Of a stretch of DNA of 64,000 nucleotides, positions 12,740-23,847 are shown one piece after another. The position numbers were made by a program, and so were the translations under genes. The stretch spans positions 868,001 through 932,000 of the forward strand of contig NC_065536.1 of the NCBI RefSeq assembly GCF_932294415.1, given 5' to 3'. Origin of the DNA: Quercus robur (Eukaryota > Streptophyta > Magnoliopsida > Fagales > Fagaceae). Position 1 is the stretch's first letter; every line of letters starts with the position of its first letter. The notes under the pieces are model-generated. The model was given only the letters and a program-made list of their open reading frames with translations. It ran no database searches and was not told the DNA's origin.

Positions 12740-13223
12740 CCTCAATCATGTTATTTATGTTGAAATCTATTTAGTGGAATCCTATCCACACAAGACTTCA
12801 ACTAAAGTTTAATTTGGTCCAGACAATTTCATGCCAATACATGCGTAACACCAGACAAAATTTCACTGCTCAAGACTGATGTTTGAAATTGCCTAGGGAA
12901 ACTGGAATGCAATTGTATATTGGCATGTGCATATCAAACCGAGAATTGAGAATGAAAAAAAAAAAAAAAAAAAACCTCTTAATTAATTACCAAATAATAT
13001 ATAAATTCTTAACAATTCTACACCAAGCCACACGACTAGCTTCTAACATCATTTACAGTAGAGTTGAGAGATCGAACTCAGATCGACCATGTTTATCTTT
13101 ACATGGTTATATATGTTATTGGAGTTTAGAATGGTAGCCACTAGCCAGTTGCCAAGCTCTTTCTGGGAGATCCGTTTGATACCATATTTTTCTGGGCCAT
13201 GGAATATCATAATGAATAGATCG

Positions 13224-14399
13224 AATTTTTTTAAGGTCATCTATTAACCATATTATTTGTTTTATGTCAGACAACAATCTTCTTATTTTGTACCAGTTAT
13301 AAAACCGATACCATGGCTCCTCTTAATTAATTCCAATTTATTTTGGTGTGTTTTGGTCAATTTCAACTTGTATTGGGATTTCACGTGTAATGACTGATAT
13401 GATTTTGTTCATTCTCTAAATGTGATAAGAGAGAAATTTATAAGAAAAAAAATTGGTAGATTATTAATGACAGATAAAAAAGTGTTGTAAGTATTGAGTC
13501 TAGATAAGAACTAATATAACCTTGCCTACTCAATTTTTCTATGGTTTTTTTTTTTGGTGTTTGTAACTTAGCTCGTGTGTACAAACGAAGTGAGACTTCA
13601 AATTTTCATCATAAAATATGAGTTTTATTTTATATTTTTAATGAAATGAGTGGTCCCCCTTTTTTTCTATTGTTTTCTTAATTTCTCTTCTCTCATTATT
13701 TTTTTGTTGTATTTGATATTGTATGAAATAATTTATTATTTAATATATTTTTTTTTGGTCACATATTTGAATATATTTATTATAGATATTTATAAAAAAA
13801 TAAAAATTGTGGTAATTCCTTCAGGGAATGTTGTAATATTGTTTTGTAATCAGAACATAATTGATTACTTGGGTAAATATATTAAGAAAAGAACAAGAGT
13901 ATTGAGGACTACACAATAATTTTCCACCTACTAGACTATCAGTTATCAGTTATACCATCATTATTCACGCGGAAAGAATAGTCTCGACATCATATTATAA
14001 ATCAACTTGTCCACTTGAACCAATTATGTCAGTTATCACATTCTTTTGTAATAACTTTTTTATTATATTCTTTTGAAAATCACTCACACTCGTTCTCCCT
14101 CTCTGCTACAATGGGCAACACGAATCTTTGCACCACAGTCCTACCATGTTTAACTTTCACAACTCTTTACCTCGCCTCCTTGCTGCTCCACAAGTGGTTC
14201 GATCGATCAAGTCTAATTTTCGATCGATCGAGCCTTGCAGATTTAGTCCAATAAATTCTGCAATCAGTCGATTCTAATTTTACAAATAAACATACTTTGA
14301 GCAAGCCTAAACCTAGACTCTATGTTTTGATCATAGTTTGCCAACATAATACAAATTGAAGTTCCAATATATTAATTCCAAAAGTTTTAGAACCTAACA
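13224..14399. other. Intergenic DNA upstream of the RLP fragment
   Basis: AT-rich, no gene. A short stretch near 14197-14235 repeats CGATCGATC, a word I associate with some plant LTRs, but nothing else supports an element. Confidence 0.4.
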
Positions 14400-14401
14400 A
14401 T

Positions 14402-14885
14402 ATGCTCAATCTTTCCAATAACATTTGCACTGGACACATCCCATCATCTTTAGCAAATCTCAGAAAGCAAGAATCATTAGACCTTTCTCAAAATAGGCTA
14501 TCAGGAGAGATTCCACAACAGTTAGCAGAATTTACTTTCCTCGAATGGTTCAATGTTTCTCATAACAATCTCACTGGCTCTATACCACACGGGAAACAAT
14601 TTGACACATTTGAAAACAATTCATTTGAGGGAAATTTAGGCTTGAGTGGGAATCCATTATCAAAGAAATATTGGAATTCTGATTCTTCACCACCTTTACC
14701 AATAGTGTCTGGAAAAAAGTCATGATTCTACTGGGTCTCTCTTTGAATTTGGTTGGAAAATAGTTTTGATTGGTTATGGATTTGGACTAATCGTTGGAGT
14801 GATAATTGGCAACATTGTGGCAACAAGAAAGCGGGATTGGTTGATGAAGACCTTTGGAATGAGGCAACGGGTACAAAAAAGGTGA
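14402..14885 (+). pseudogene. C-terminal fragment of an LRR receptor-like protein, frameshifted
   Basis: Homology to RLP pseudogene 1 starts abruptly at the last two or three LRRs (LNLSNN...GHIPSSL, SQNRLSGEIPQQL), runs through the juxtamembrane segment (HGKQFDTFENNSFEGNLGL) and ends with the same TM and short tail (WLMKTFGMRQR), closing at a TGA at 14883-14885. The frame breaks between 14725 and 14733, before the TM. The ectodomain, signal peptide and LRRNT are absent. It is a truncated paralogue of 4097-6495 and cannot encode a receptor. Confidence 0.85.
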
Positions 14886-15772
14886 GGAGAGGGACATAGA
14901 AATTGAGCATGCATCTTGAAGATATAAATATACACTTACTTTTATAGTGGTGTTATGCTTATATCATGTAGCGAACTTACTATATAATAAAACTTGTGCT
15001 TAACGCATTATATTTATGATTGCAATAACAACATGCTCTTCCCTTTTTTCCTCTTTATATTTTCTATTTCATTTTTTCTCTTTATTACATGAACAATCCG
15101 TCAATCCCTTTTTCCCGTTTATTTTGTACACTTAAAACTTCTTAACCCAACTAACAATGAATTGGCAACACACTACTATAAGAATATTGGAAATTTTAAC
15201 CTAATTCTATTATATATCTAACGATGTCACAACAAATATGTATATATATATATATATATATATATTGGTGTCAATGTTCGCTACAATTGAGTCCAACAAG
15301 TCAATAACATATCCTAAAATGCTCAAGATTAAAGAAAAGTTTTATGGATTAGCTCTTGCTATAGGGTTTTTTTCTTGTGTAAATTAACACAGAAAATTTA
15401 CAATATTTCTTATTTGATGAAATGCAAATTTTTATAAAACATAGCAAATACCAGATACAAGAACAGAGCAGGACTCGCAAACTTATAGAAACAGAGTTTA
15501 CAAAAACAGGAGGGCCATGCCCCAAATCAAAAAGACCTGTAACAGCGGAAGTAAGAGACCAGCAGACGTATTAAACAGTGTTTCCAAGCAATTATAAGCC
15601 GGACTATATAATAGCGTTATGTACTTCATCATATACCCTCAATATGATGGTTTTTTCACATCATGATTGTATTAATTGATGAAGGGTTATAATCCTTTAT
15701 AAAGAAAGATACAATTGTCCAAACTCCAAAGGTTGTGACTCTTATGAAAGGATGCATGCGCAAACATTTGTC

Positions 15773-15808
<36 letters not shown>

Positions 15809-15906
15809 GGTCATTCTAAATTCCCATGTATTACAACAAGTCTATACATTCTAAGCATTTCCAATATTTATGCATTTTGCGCAAACATGCAATATTATAC
15901 TTCGAA
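14886..15906. other. 3' flank of the RLP fragment and intergenic DNA
   Basis: The first 300 bp resemble the 3' flank of RLP pseudogene 1 (ACTTACTATATAAT, TACACTTAAAACTT). (TA)n runs lie at about 15239-15266 and 15777-15806. The segment 15415-15580 resembles the kind of low-copy repeat seen at non-LTR element 3' ends, but no domain is readable. Confidence 0.4.
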
Positions 15907-16540
15907 TTAATTCATAATCTAGGGTTTGTGCGCACTTTCAAAATTTGATTATTTCTCTGGCCACTATTTTTGTTTTTGGTTAACACAAGTGGCTAGTTCC
16001 TTAATTTCGTGTCCCTTTGGATTGAGGGGGCGAGAGGGAGAGTAGAGTAGATAAGAATTGGCTCAAAATTAACCTATTTTCAGCTAACTCAACTCTATTC
16101 TCCTCCACTCCCCCTCAATCCAAACAAGTCATTCTTTTTTCTTTCACATCCTATTCTTTTTGTTATTATCGTGGGCACTTTTATTGGAAACATCCTCCCA
16201 CACCGATCGAATATTAGTCTCAACATTTTAATAAACACACTGTATCAAAAATATTAATCAATGGTCTCAAAAATGAAAAACAAAACAAAAAATCCCTCAA
16301 GTTCTATTCCAAATCTCCAGGACAAGCCAATGTACATAGAATATATGTTCGATTTAAAATCCTCTCCATTGTGTGTGTGTTTGTTTCTTAAAAAAAATTT
16401 CGATTTAAAATATAAGGCTAGCTAATAAACAATTCATAAAGAGGACATGTCCCTGATATCCCACTAAACAAGGCCAATATTGACCTTAATATTTACTACT
16501 TTGACTAGACTTTTGCTAGTGCCGATTTACCCAACCCACT
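15907..16540. repeat. Segmental duplication block B (holds the empty site of the Tat element)
   Basis: Homologous to 22150-22793 continued at 33113-33150. Shared landmarks are TTCATAATCTAGGGTTTGTG, GGTCTCAAAAATGA, GGCTAGCTAATAAACAAT (CGCCTAGCTAATAAACAAT in the other copy) and the TTTGACTAGAC region. The pre-insertion target of the 10.3-kb Tat element corresponds to TTGAC at 16501-16505. Block B has gained a small MITE (16011-16129). Confidence 0.7.
16011..16129. mobile_element. Short palindromic MITE, ~119 bp
   Basis: The ends CCCTTTGGATTGAGGGGG and CCCCCTCAATCCAAACAAG are inverted repeats. The unit appears to be absent from duplicate block B'. Confidence 0.55.
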
Positions 16541-16576
16541 TTTATTCTTTTGGCTGAATATTTACCCAATCAATTA

Positions 16577-17154
16577 GGCTTCGTTTGGGAGTTCACAAGA
16601 GAATAGAATGGAATGAAATGAAATGATCATGAGGGAATGGAAAGGAATGTAATGTATTTAAGTAAGGGAATGAAATGGAAAAGAATGGAATGGAATAGAA
16701 TTAAGTAACCTTGATTGGATGTTTTAAAATAAAGAAATGGAATTGAATGAAAATGAATAGACTGTAAGTAATATTGTTTGAGAGTAACATAGAGGAAATG
16801 GAATGAACTAATTTTATGACTATATTACTATTAGATCCCTATTTTAAAATAATAAATGGTTGAATATATAGGGGTATTTTGGGAGTTTTAGTAAAAAATT
16901 CATTAAATATAATTTTATTCTCTCCCATTCCTCCCAATTTCGGGGGGAATGAAAAATTGAGGTTTTAAGGGTATAGAGAGGAATGAGTATTTCTTTTTAC
17001 ACATTCCATTCCCTCCCATTTAAACTCCCAAACAAGGGAATGAGTTTTCTCTTTCTTCCATTAAAACTCTCAAACAAGGAAAGGGAAGAATATTCTAAAA
17101 TTATTATTTTCATTTCTTTCCATTCTATTTCATTCCCTCCTCCCAAACGAGACC
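16577..17154. mobile_element. PIF/Harbinger-type MITE, 578 bp, TSD TTA
   Basis: TIRs GGCTTCGTTTGGGAG and CTCCCAAACGAGACC are flanked by TTA on both sides (16574-16576, 17155-17157), the 3-bp target typical of PIF/Harbinger. The interior is low-complexity GGAATGGAATGAAATG-type sequence with no coding content. Confidence 0.65.
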
Positions 17155-17780
17155 TTAGGAAGTCTCCATAATCCATCCATATTCTGCCCTCGCATAAATA
17201 ACTTTTTTTTTTTTCAACTTTTGTTATATATTAAACAAATCCCTGGGAAATTCTAATTATAAATAAAAATAAAAGATTTAACATAGAGGGAATGGAATTG
17301 AATGAAATAATTTTATGACTATATTACTATTAGATCTCTATTTTAAAATAAAGGGTTGAATATATAGGGGTATTTTGGGAGTTTTAGTAAAAAATTCATT
17401 GAATATAATTTTATTCTCTCCCATTCCTCCCAATTTCGGGGGAATGAAAAATTGAGGTTTTAAGAGTATAGAGAGGAATGAGTGTTTCCTCTTACACATT
17501 TCATTCCCTCCCATTTAAACTCCCAAACAAGGAAATAAGTTTTCTCTTCCTTCCATTAAAACTCTCAAACAAGGAAAGAGAAGAATATTATAAAATTATT
17601 CTTTTCATTTCTTTCCATTTTATTTCATTCCCTCCTCCCAAACAAGACCTTAGGAAGTCTCCATAATCCATCCATATTCTACCCTCGCATAAATAACTTT
17701 TTATTTTTATTTTTCAACTTTTGTTATATATTAAACAAATCCCCGGGAAATTCTAATTATAAATAAAAATAAAAGATCTA
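16787..17780. repeat. Tandem duplication of ~0.5 kb covering the MITE 3' half and flank
   Basis: Unit 1 (16787-17280) and unit 2 (17281-17780) both start ACATAGAGG and end near AAATAAAAATAAAAGAT. The junction lies outside the MITE's own end, so this is unequal duplication after insertion rather than a second transposition. Confidence 0.8.
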
Positions 17781-18775
17781 AAGGGCCTCTTGTGGGTTTT
17801 TGTCCCACGTTAAAGGAAGATGTTAGATATTGGTTTTATAAGGGCACTTTTATTTTATTAAAAAATATAATAAAATAGAAAGTCTCTGATCATCTCTCCT
17901 AGTGTCCCACATTATTCAAAAAGTATGAGATTTATGATATGACCTTTTTATATGCTTATGCATAACTTTTAAAAATGCCATTGTTAGTGGCGGAGCCACG
18001 AAATTTCTCAAGGAGACCAAGTTAAATCTAACAAAATTATTAAAGGAAGAATTAAGATTTTGTTAGCATTTGGGAGAGCCATGGGCAGAGGAAATGGACC
18101 AGATGAGGTTTTTTATCATACCAAATTTATTATTTTTGGGTATTTATATTAATTTCGCTTGATTGGGTTTGACTTTTTTTGGATTAGTTAAAAAATTTGT
18201 TCAGCCAATTCTAAAATCTAAATTTTCAAGGGGTCTAGTGATAAAATTTTTGTTTAATTTGTGATTTTTTTTATTATTAGTGTTAAAGGAAAAATACTTT
18301 TATAAACTTTTAGTGTAAAACTTAGATACAATTCTTTGAGTGCAGTACATTAAATTCTCCCATTAATAAGTGAACTTTTTGTGTAGAAAATGGAATGTTT
18401 TGGTTGTTTGTTATTGTCGCTAATCTATCACATTTGTTTTCTATTCAAATAATTAAGAATGAAATTTTGATGTTTGTCACATTTATGTGTAAATCAACAA
18501 GGGCTGGAAAATTTGCATCCTTAGCTGCAATTGTGTTTGCCTTTTTTAGATTCATATTTTGTGCAATTTTATTTTTCTTAAATCAACGATTGTATTCTAG
18601 TACTTAATCAGATTATTTGACTCATGAAACTAATATATTCGCCATTTAATTTTTCTATTTTGGTGTTTCAACTCTGCTTGAAGCTATAAGAAATTAAGTT
18701 TAATTTGAAAGATATTATAAGCTTATAATATCTTTGAAAGGTTGTTTTTTTTTGTTTTTTGTTTTGTTTTGTTTT

Positions 18776-18814
<39 letters not shown>

Positions 18815-19117
18815 GGGATTTGAACATTGTATTTCTTTTTCTCTATAGAATAATACTATTGCTTAAAAAAATTACAATTCAAAATAGTCATAACGTTTTT
18901 TCTTTATGACACATGAAACACAAAGTCCAATCTTCCGTTAATTCGATGGAATAGTTCATCACATAATTTTGTAAGAAAAAGGGTGCATAAGTTTTTCTCT
19001 TTATACTATACATCAAATTGATTCCGTATATATGCTTATTACTGAATTTTGGCATCTAGAATCTAGATGATGATCCTTCCCCTCAAAATCTGAGGCCCCA
19101 TCATCAAGACACAGCAA
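17781..19117. other. Intergenic DNA with poly-T tract
   Basis: No gene. A motif typical of transposon ends, GTGGCGGAGCCACG, is at about 17986-17999 without a visible partner. A long T-rich tract runs about 18745-18810. Confidence 0.45.
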
Positions 19118-19498
19118 GGGAGGACAAAATTGGCCAATGCCCTTTTCTCAAAATTGAGTTTAAAAAAAAAAAAAAAATTTTGGAACCCTATAGTAGCGTT
19201 TTAAGTAGCCTATAATGACGTTTTAAGGACCTATAGTGGCGTTTTAGAACTCGACCTCCCTGAAATTGAGTTATAGGCAATTTTTTTACCTATAACTCGA
19301 GTTCAGGAGGCCAAGTTCCAAAATGCCATTATAGGTCCTTAAAACATCACTACAGGATCCTTAAAAACGCCACTATAGGGTTTAACTCGATTTTGAGTAA
19401 ATCGAGTTTTAAAAGAAGGGCATTTCCTTAATTAGTTTGGGAAGAGGGACATAAGGCTATATAATTTGGGTGAAAAGAGCATTGGTCAATTTTGTCCC
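19118..19498. mobile_element. Foldback MITE, 381 bp, possible TSD AGCAA
   Basis: Both arms fold along most of their length. The outer ends GGACAAAATTGGCCAATGC and GCATTGGTCAATTTTGTCC pair, and internal segments (CCCTATAGTAGCGTTTTAAG against CTTAAAAACGCCACTATAGGG) pair again. AGCAA occurs on both sides (19113-19117, 19499-19503). No coding capacity. Confidence 0.6.
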
Positions 19499-19503
19499 AG
19501 CAA

Positions 19504-20094
19504 GTGATCAAACTCAAATTAAACTCAATCGGAAAACAAAATAACAACCTCATTGAAATGAGGAAGCAGCCAAAATCTGAGCATGGACCATGCTCATGAA
19601 AGCGTAGCGTTTTTGTAATTAATTTCTAATCATGTAATCATTGTATTGTTTCTTTGTCTTTGCCCTAATGTATTGGGAATACTAGGATGCCTTCATAACC
19701 CGTGCCGCATGCAATATGTTAACATATACTATTGTCCTTTTCTTTCTTCTCAGTGAATGAAACTTTTTTTCCTTAAAAAATAATTATTCACTAGTGGAGA
19801 TGCACGGGATTCACGGTAAACGATAGTACATTTATCTATTATTGTATAAGATACTATAATCCAAACGTTTCTCAAGACTTACCAATCAAAAGATACAGCT
19901 GAATAAAGAAGATCCAAGCATCACATAAAATCTTAGCTAATTCAAATATTTTAAAAAGATATGGTCAGGTTAATGAATGACCAGCAATTGATTTTGTTAT
20001 ATATGAAAAATAAAATTTTATAGTGTTTGTGGATTCTAGTTAACTCAACTGGTAAAATTTATGTTGAGAAGTGACAGAAGGTGTCTCTTGCATA
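19504..20094. other. Intergenic DNA
   Basis: No gene or clear element. The segment 19786-19830 on the minus strand has the CCCGTGCAT...CTAGT look of a decayed Helitron 3' end, but no hairpin forms and the base after CTAGT is not T. Confidence 0.4.
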
Positions 20095-20245
20095 GAAAAT
20101 TTGTCTTTTCTATTATCTCCCCAGCATTAATTGGTCTTTCTTATTATCTACCTAGCCTTATTATTATCTTCCCAACACTAATTACGGTGTTTCCTATTAT
20201 CTCCCCAACCAAATATTAATTGGTCTTTCCTATTATCTCCTCAAC
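20095..20245. repeat. Degenerate tandem repeats, ~40-50 bp units
   Basis: The phrase TTCCTATTATCTCCCCAAC with an ATTAATTGGTCTT partner recurs about four times with variation. The next element is inserted at its right edge. Confidence 0.55.
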
Positions 20246-21223
20246 TAGACATAGCAAAACGGATCAGAATTTTTTGACCCAACCCGTTTGACCCGCAACC
20301 CGATTGACCGGTTTAAAAATGACCCATTTTGGCCCGCGACCCGATTAACCTGACCCAAACCCGACCTGACCCATCCGTTTTGTCACGTCTACCAACGTTG
20401 AGTAGATTGAGATTGAGGTGTAATTCTTATAAAATATTTACTTATTCTTCTTTACTTAATATATTATGTACTCCATTATAATTTGTCATTCTTTATTTGC
20501 CATCTTCATTTTCTCTTCCTACTTTAAACAAATTGAAGATTATACCAAGATTAGCTTCTAGAAAGCTGGAACAAGAGTTGCACCAAATTTGGGTATAGGA
20601 ATGGCAATTTATATCCGACCCACGGATACCCAGTCTGGCCCGACCCTAATGGGTCGGATTTTACCCGGCCCGATAAATTATAGGGTCGGGTATGGGTTTT
20701 AAAATAATAATAAAAAAAAAAAACCCAAAGCGAGTCTGAGTCGGGTCCGGTTTTTATGCATACCTAGCCCAAACCAGACCCGTATGCACATAATATATTA
20801 AAAAAAAGTTTAAGACCCTAGTAGTGTAAATACTCTCTTTTCCTTTCAGATTTAATTTTCTAAAAACTAAACCTAACACTCACCTCTTAGCTGCCCCCTT
20901 TCTCTCTCTCTCTCTCAAGCTCTCACCGCCGGCCACCCTCCCTCGCCCTCAGATGCTCCCCTCACGGTCACGGCCTCACTCAGCTTCACGGCCCTACGAT
21001 CTAGTTTCGTGTCACGCTCCACTCACGACGTCACTCCGCCTCGCCGCCCCTTATCTCTCTCACTCTCACTCTCGTATTCTCTCAGCCACCCCTCACTTAG
21101 TCACCTCATTCTCATTCACTCACCAACCCACCCTCACCCTCACTCTCATCACATGGTGGTTGTTGTTTTTCACGGAGCATAGGATTGTTAGATCGGAGAG
21201 AGATTTGTATTTTCTGTTTATGA

Positions 21224-21256
<33 letters not shown>

Positions 21257-21893
21257 TTAATTTTATGAGTGAAGAGTCTGTATTAGCAAAGAAGATTAAA
21301 AAAAAAAAAAAAAAGCTGATTTGTGTTTATGTTTGGGTTTGTTATTTGTGTTTCTGAATCTGTGGCTGTGAATCTTGTGATTTATGGATGTAAATTTTTT
21401 ATTTTTTTATGATTGGGTCGTATTGGGCCACGACTTTTGATTAGGTTCAGAAACGGTTGGACGGGACCCGCGAGGCCCGTGAAGCCTGACGGGGCAGGTT
21501 TGGAGTTTTTTTAAAAAAAACCCGTTTATTAAACAGGCTGGGTTCAGGTAAGGGTAAAGACCCATGGGTCAGGTTTGGGCATAAAAAAACCCAACCCGAA
21601 CCTGACCCTTTGCCATTCCTATTTGGGTATCAAGTGTTTAATGGTAATTGGCAAGTGGTAATAGTATCACCAATGAGAATTTAATCATAGTTAAGGAACT
21701 TAGGAACAATTGATAGATTGCATCTATTTCAAAAAAAACTTGTTTGAAAAATATGGGTCAACTCGACCCAACTCGACCCGCAACCCGATTGACCTGTTAA
21801 AAAATGACCCGTTTTGATCTGCAACCCGATTGACCTGCAAACCTGATTGACTCGACCCGAACCCAACCTAACCAACCCGTTTTGCCATGTCTA
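20246..21893. mobile_element. Outer non-autonomous TIR element with GACCC-rich ends
   Basis: Ends TAGACATAGCAAAACGG and CCCGTTTTGCCATGTCTA form TIRs. Flanks TCCTCAAC (20238-20245) and TCCCCAAC (21894-21901) match at 7 of 8 bases, suggesting an 8-bp target duplication. The subterminal regions are dense in GACCC/ACCCG words. A second element is nested at 20597-21620. An alternative is that the left 140 bp is a complete small MITE of the same family, since it also has both ends within 20246-20390. Confidence 0.5.
20597..21620. mobile_element. Mutator-like non-autonomous element, 1024 bp, perfect 10-bp TSD, GC-rich captured interior
   Basis: The ends AGGAATGGCAA and TTGCCATTCCT are perfect inverted repeats, and ATTTGGGTAT is duplicated exactly at 20587-20596 and 21621-21630, within the 8-11-bp range of Mutator-like elements. 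The interior (about 20880-21180) is a C-rich block unlike the surroundings, resembling a 5' UTR/first exon: a CT-repeat, then GCCGGCCACC, then an ATG at 20953 in an open frame that degenerates into poly-F/K. This is the look of a Pack-MULE gene capture. No donor is identifiable. Confidence 0.65.
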
Positions 21894-22149
21894 TCCCCAA
21901 CCCAACACTAATATTGCGGTTTTTCCTAGTTATTTTGTTCTCTTGCAAATCAGGCTTGCGGTCCCTTTATATAGGCCTAGCTACCAGTCAACAACTAACT
22001 GTAAAACAAAAGGCAATTTTTGGGTTGAGTTTTACAAAAGATTTGAGAGAAATTCTCTATTCCTTTGCCTACAAATCTAGTGATCTAGCTGACGCCTGAC
22101 AAAGTCGTTCTTAAGATCGTGGATATATTTTATAATTGGTTTATGTGCA

Positions 22150-22793
22150 CTAAATTCATAATCTAGGGTTTGTGTGCACTTTCCAAATTTGATTATTTCT
22201 TTTTCTACTAACAAATAATTTTTTTTTGTTGACAATTTATTCATTAATTTCCTCATTGTTTCTCATCTTTGCCACTTCCTTTTCATATAAATCATATGAT
22301 GGTCAATATACTTTTATTATAAACATCATCCCACATTAATTGAATACTTGTCCCACCATTTTGATCAACACGCTATATATATTTTTAGGTCATGTTAATG
22401 TGTTCTTATAGGGCAATTGTTAATAAATTATTTTAAGAAATTTTTTACGCAACTTTTATAGAAAATATAAACAGCTGTTAAAAAAATTTAATTACTTTAT
22501 TATTTTTTTCATAAAATATTTCTAAAAATAGTTTCTAAACCAATACTCCTAGAACATACATTAACTTTTTCCTAAATTTTTAGCTCTGGATCAAAATTAT
22601 TCATCATGGTCTCAAAAATGATAAGATAACAAAAGACGCCCCAAAATGATAGGTTAATGTAAATAGAATCCATGTTCCAAGTGCAATTTAAGATAAACGC
22701 CTAGCTAATAAACAATACTTAATTAAACAAGACATCTCCCTAATCTTCCCTCTAAACAAGACCATAATTGGTCTTAATACTTAGTGCTTTGAC
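22150..22793. repeat. Segmental duplication block B' (left part; Tat target)
   Basis: Homologous to 15907-16540. Homology stops at TTTGAC (22788-22793) where the Tat element begins, and resumes after it at 33113. Confidence 0.7.
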
Positions 22794-23281
22794 TGATGAC
22801 GTCGTAAATTGTCACCAATAGGTCACACCGTACTCGCGACTCGAATCGAACCTGCACGACAAGAACAATCGACAGACGTCCTTCAGGGAGCACCGGTGTG
22901 GTGCCGGCCAAAGGTTCTCCGACGGTTAAGTTAGAATTGTTCTGTTTTACTTAGAGCGTTAGAGAGGGTCAATTAAAGCGTACCTCGATTTCTGGGGGTA
23001 TTATGCCTTTTATAGTGTTAAAGGGTTGACTTTTCCTTTTTGGTTTCCACATCTTTTCAATGTGGGACTCTACTCCCAATTCTCCTAAGCGTGGTGAGCA
23101 AGGATCCCCATTTCCGGATCATGGGGTCTTTCTGGGCTATGGACGTTTCGGATCATGGGCCCTTACAATGTCAGTCAGTGATGGGCCTTCGAAGCTAGGA
23201 CCATCATCACACAGGCCCAAGAGACCCAGTCCGTCAGGCCCATTAAGGTAAGCCATTAGGCCCAATATTTTATCATCTTCA
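22794..23281 (-). repeat. 3' LTR of the Tat element
   Basis: 488 bp, begins on the plus strand TGATGACGTC and ends ATCATCTTCA. It contains a bZIP-type palindrome GACGTC at its edge. Minus-strand TATA box TATAAAAGG lies in the middle. Confidence 0.93.
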
Positions 23282-23296
23282 GTTGCCCCCTTCACC
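23282..23296 (-). other. Polypurine tract of the Tat element
   Basis: Immediately upstream of the 3' LTR on the minus strand is GGTGAAGGGGGCAAC, a G-run fit for plus-strand priming. Confidence 0.7.
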
Positions 23297-23504
23297 CCAA
23301 TGGTCCGTCACCTTTTGGGTCAAAGGATCAATGGGGTGACGGTCCTTACGTATGGGTATGACGGTCAATCTATAACGGAATCAGGCAAGATAGAACGACG
23401 GTTCCAGATGGGTCAACCCGTCATAGTAAGATTCATCCAGTTGACGGAGACATGACGGGTACAAGTCTGCTGTTACGTACGGACAGGCTGTCAGCATTTA
23501 TTAC

Positions 23505-23615
23505 GCATGCCACGTGTCGCTCTCTGAATGGTCGTTGTATGGGATCGAAGTGTCGCTTCGTCTTCCGTGCACCTCATATATATATAAGGCGCCTCACTCT
23601 CTCATTTTTCAATTT
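23505..23615 (+). promoter_or_regulatory. Promoter of the antisense gene inside the Tat element
   Basis: A TATA box (TATATATATAAGG, 23577-23589) lies upstream of a C/T-rich start region (CTCACTCTCTC, 23593-23603). A G-box/ABRE-type CCACGTGTC is at 23510-23518. It drives plus-strand transcription, opposite to gag-pol. The 5' leader would be 23610-23725, then an intron, then the ATG at 23848. Confidence 0.55.
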
Positions 23616-23847
23616 TCACTCAGAAAACATTTGTCAGAGCGAAGCCGTCAGCCTTGTCAGAGCAGCCCGTCGAGGACAAATATCTGTTGATTACGCCAAC
23701 CGTCACCTATCCTCTGCTAAGTTTGGTAAGTGCTTTTAATTTACTCTAGTCAAGTTACATTTCCGTCCATGCGTTGTTGTTAGGCTTTCCATACCCGTCA
23801 ACACTTTCAAACCCGTCGGTCTTAGGTTTCATTGTCAATTGTAGGAA

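Larger units (their letters stand above)
12181..13223. repeat. Segmental duplication block A' (5' flank of the RLP fragment)
   Basis: Homologous to 2050-3240 in the same order and orientation, 10 kb away. It differs by a MITE insertion (12541-12739), an internal 105-bp tandem duplication and a poly-A run near 12957-12974. With the downstream RLP fragment it marks a tandem duplication of an RLP locus. Confidence 0.75.

Noticed and set aside
20953-21357. 134-codon ORF as a protein-coding gene
   Set aside because: The C-terminus is poly-Phe/Lys from T and A runs and it lies inside a TIR element; better read as captured gene-like DNA.
23060-23251. 63-codon ORF present twice (23060 and 32891)
   Set aside because: It is the same LTR read twice; no evidence of translation.
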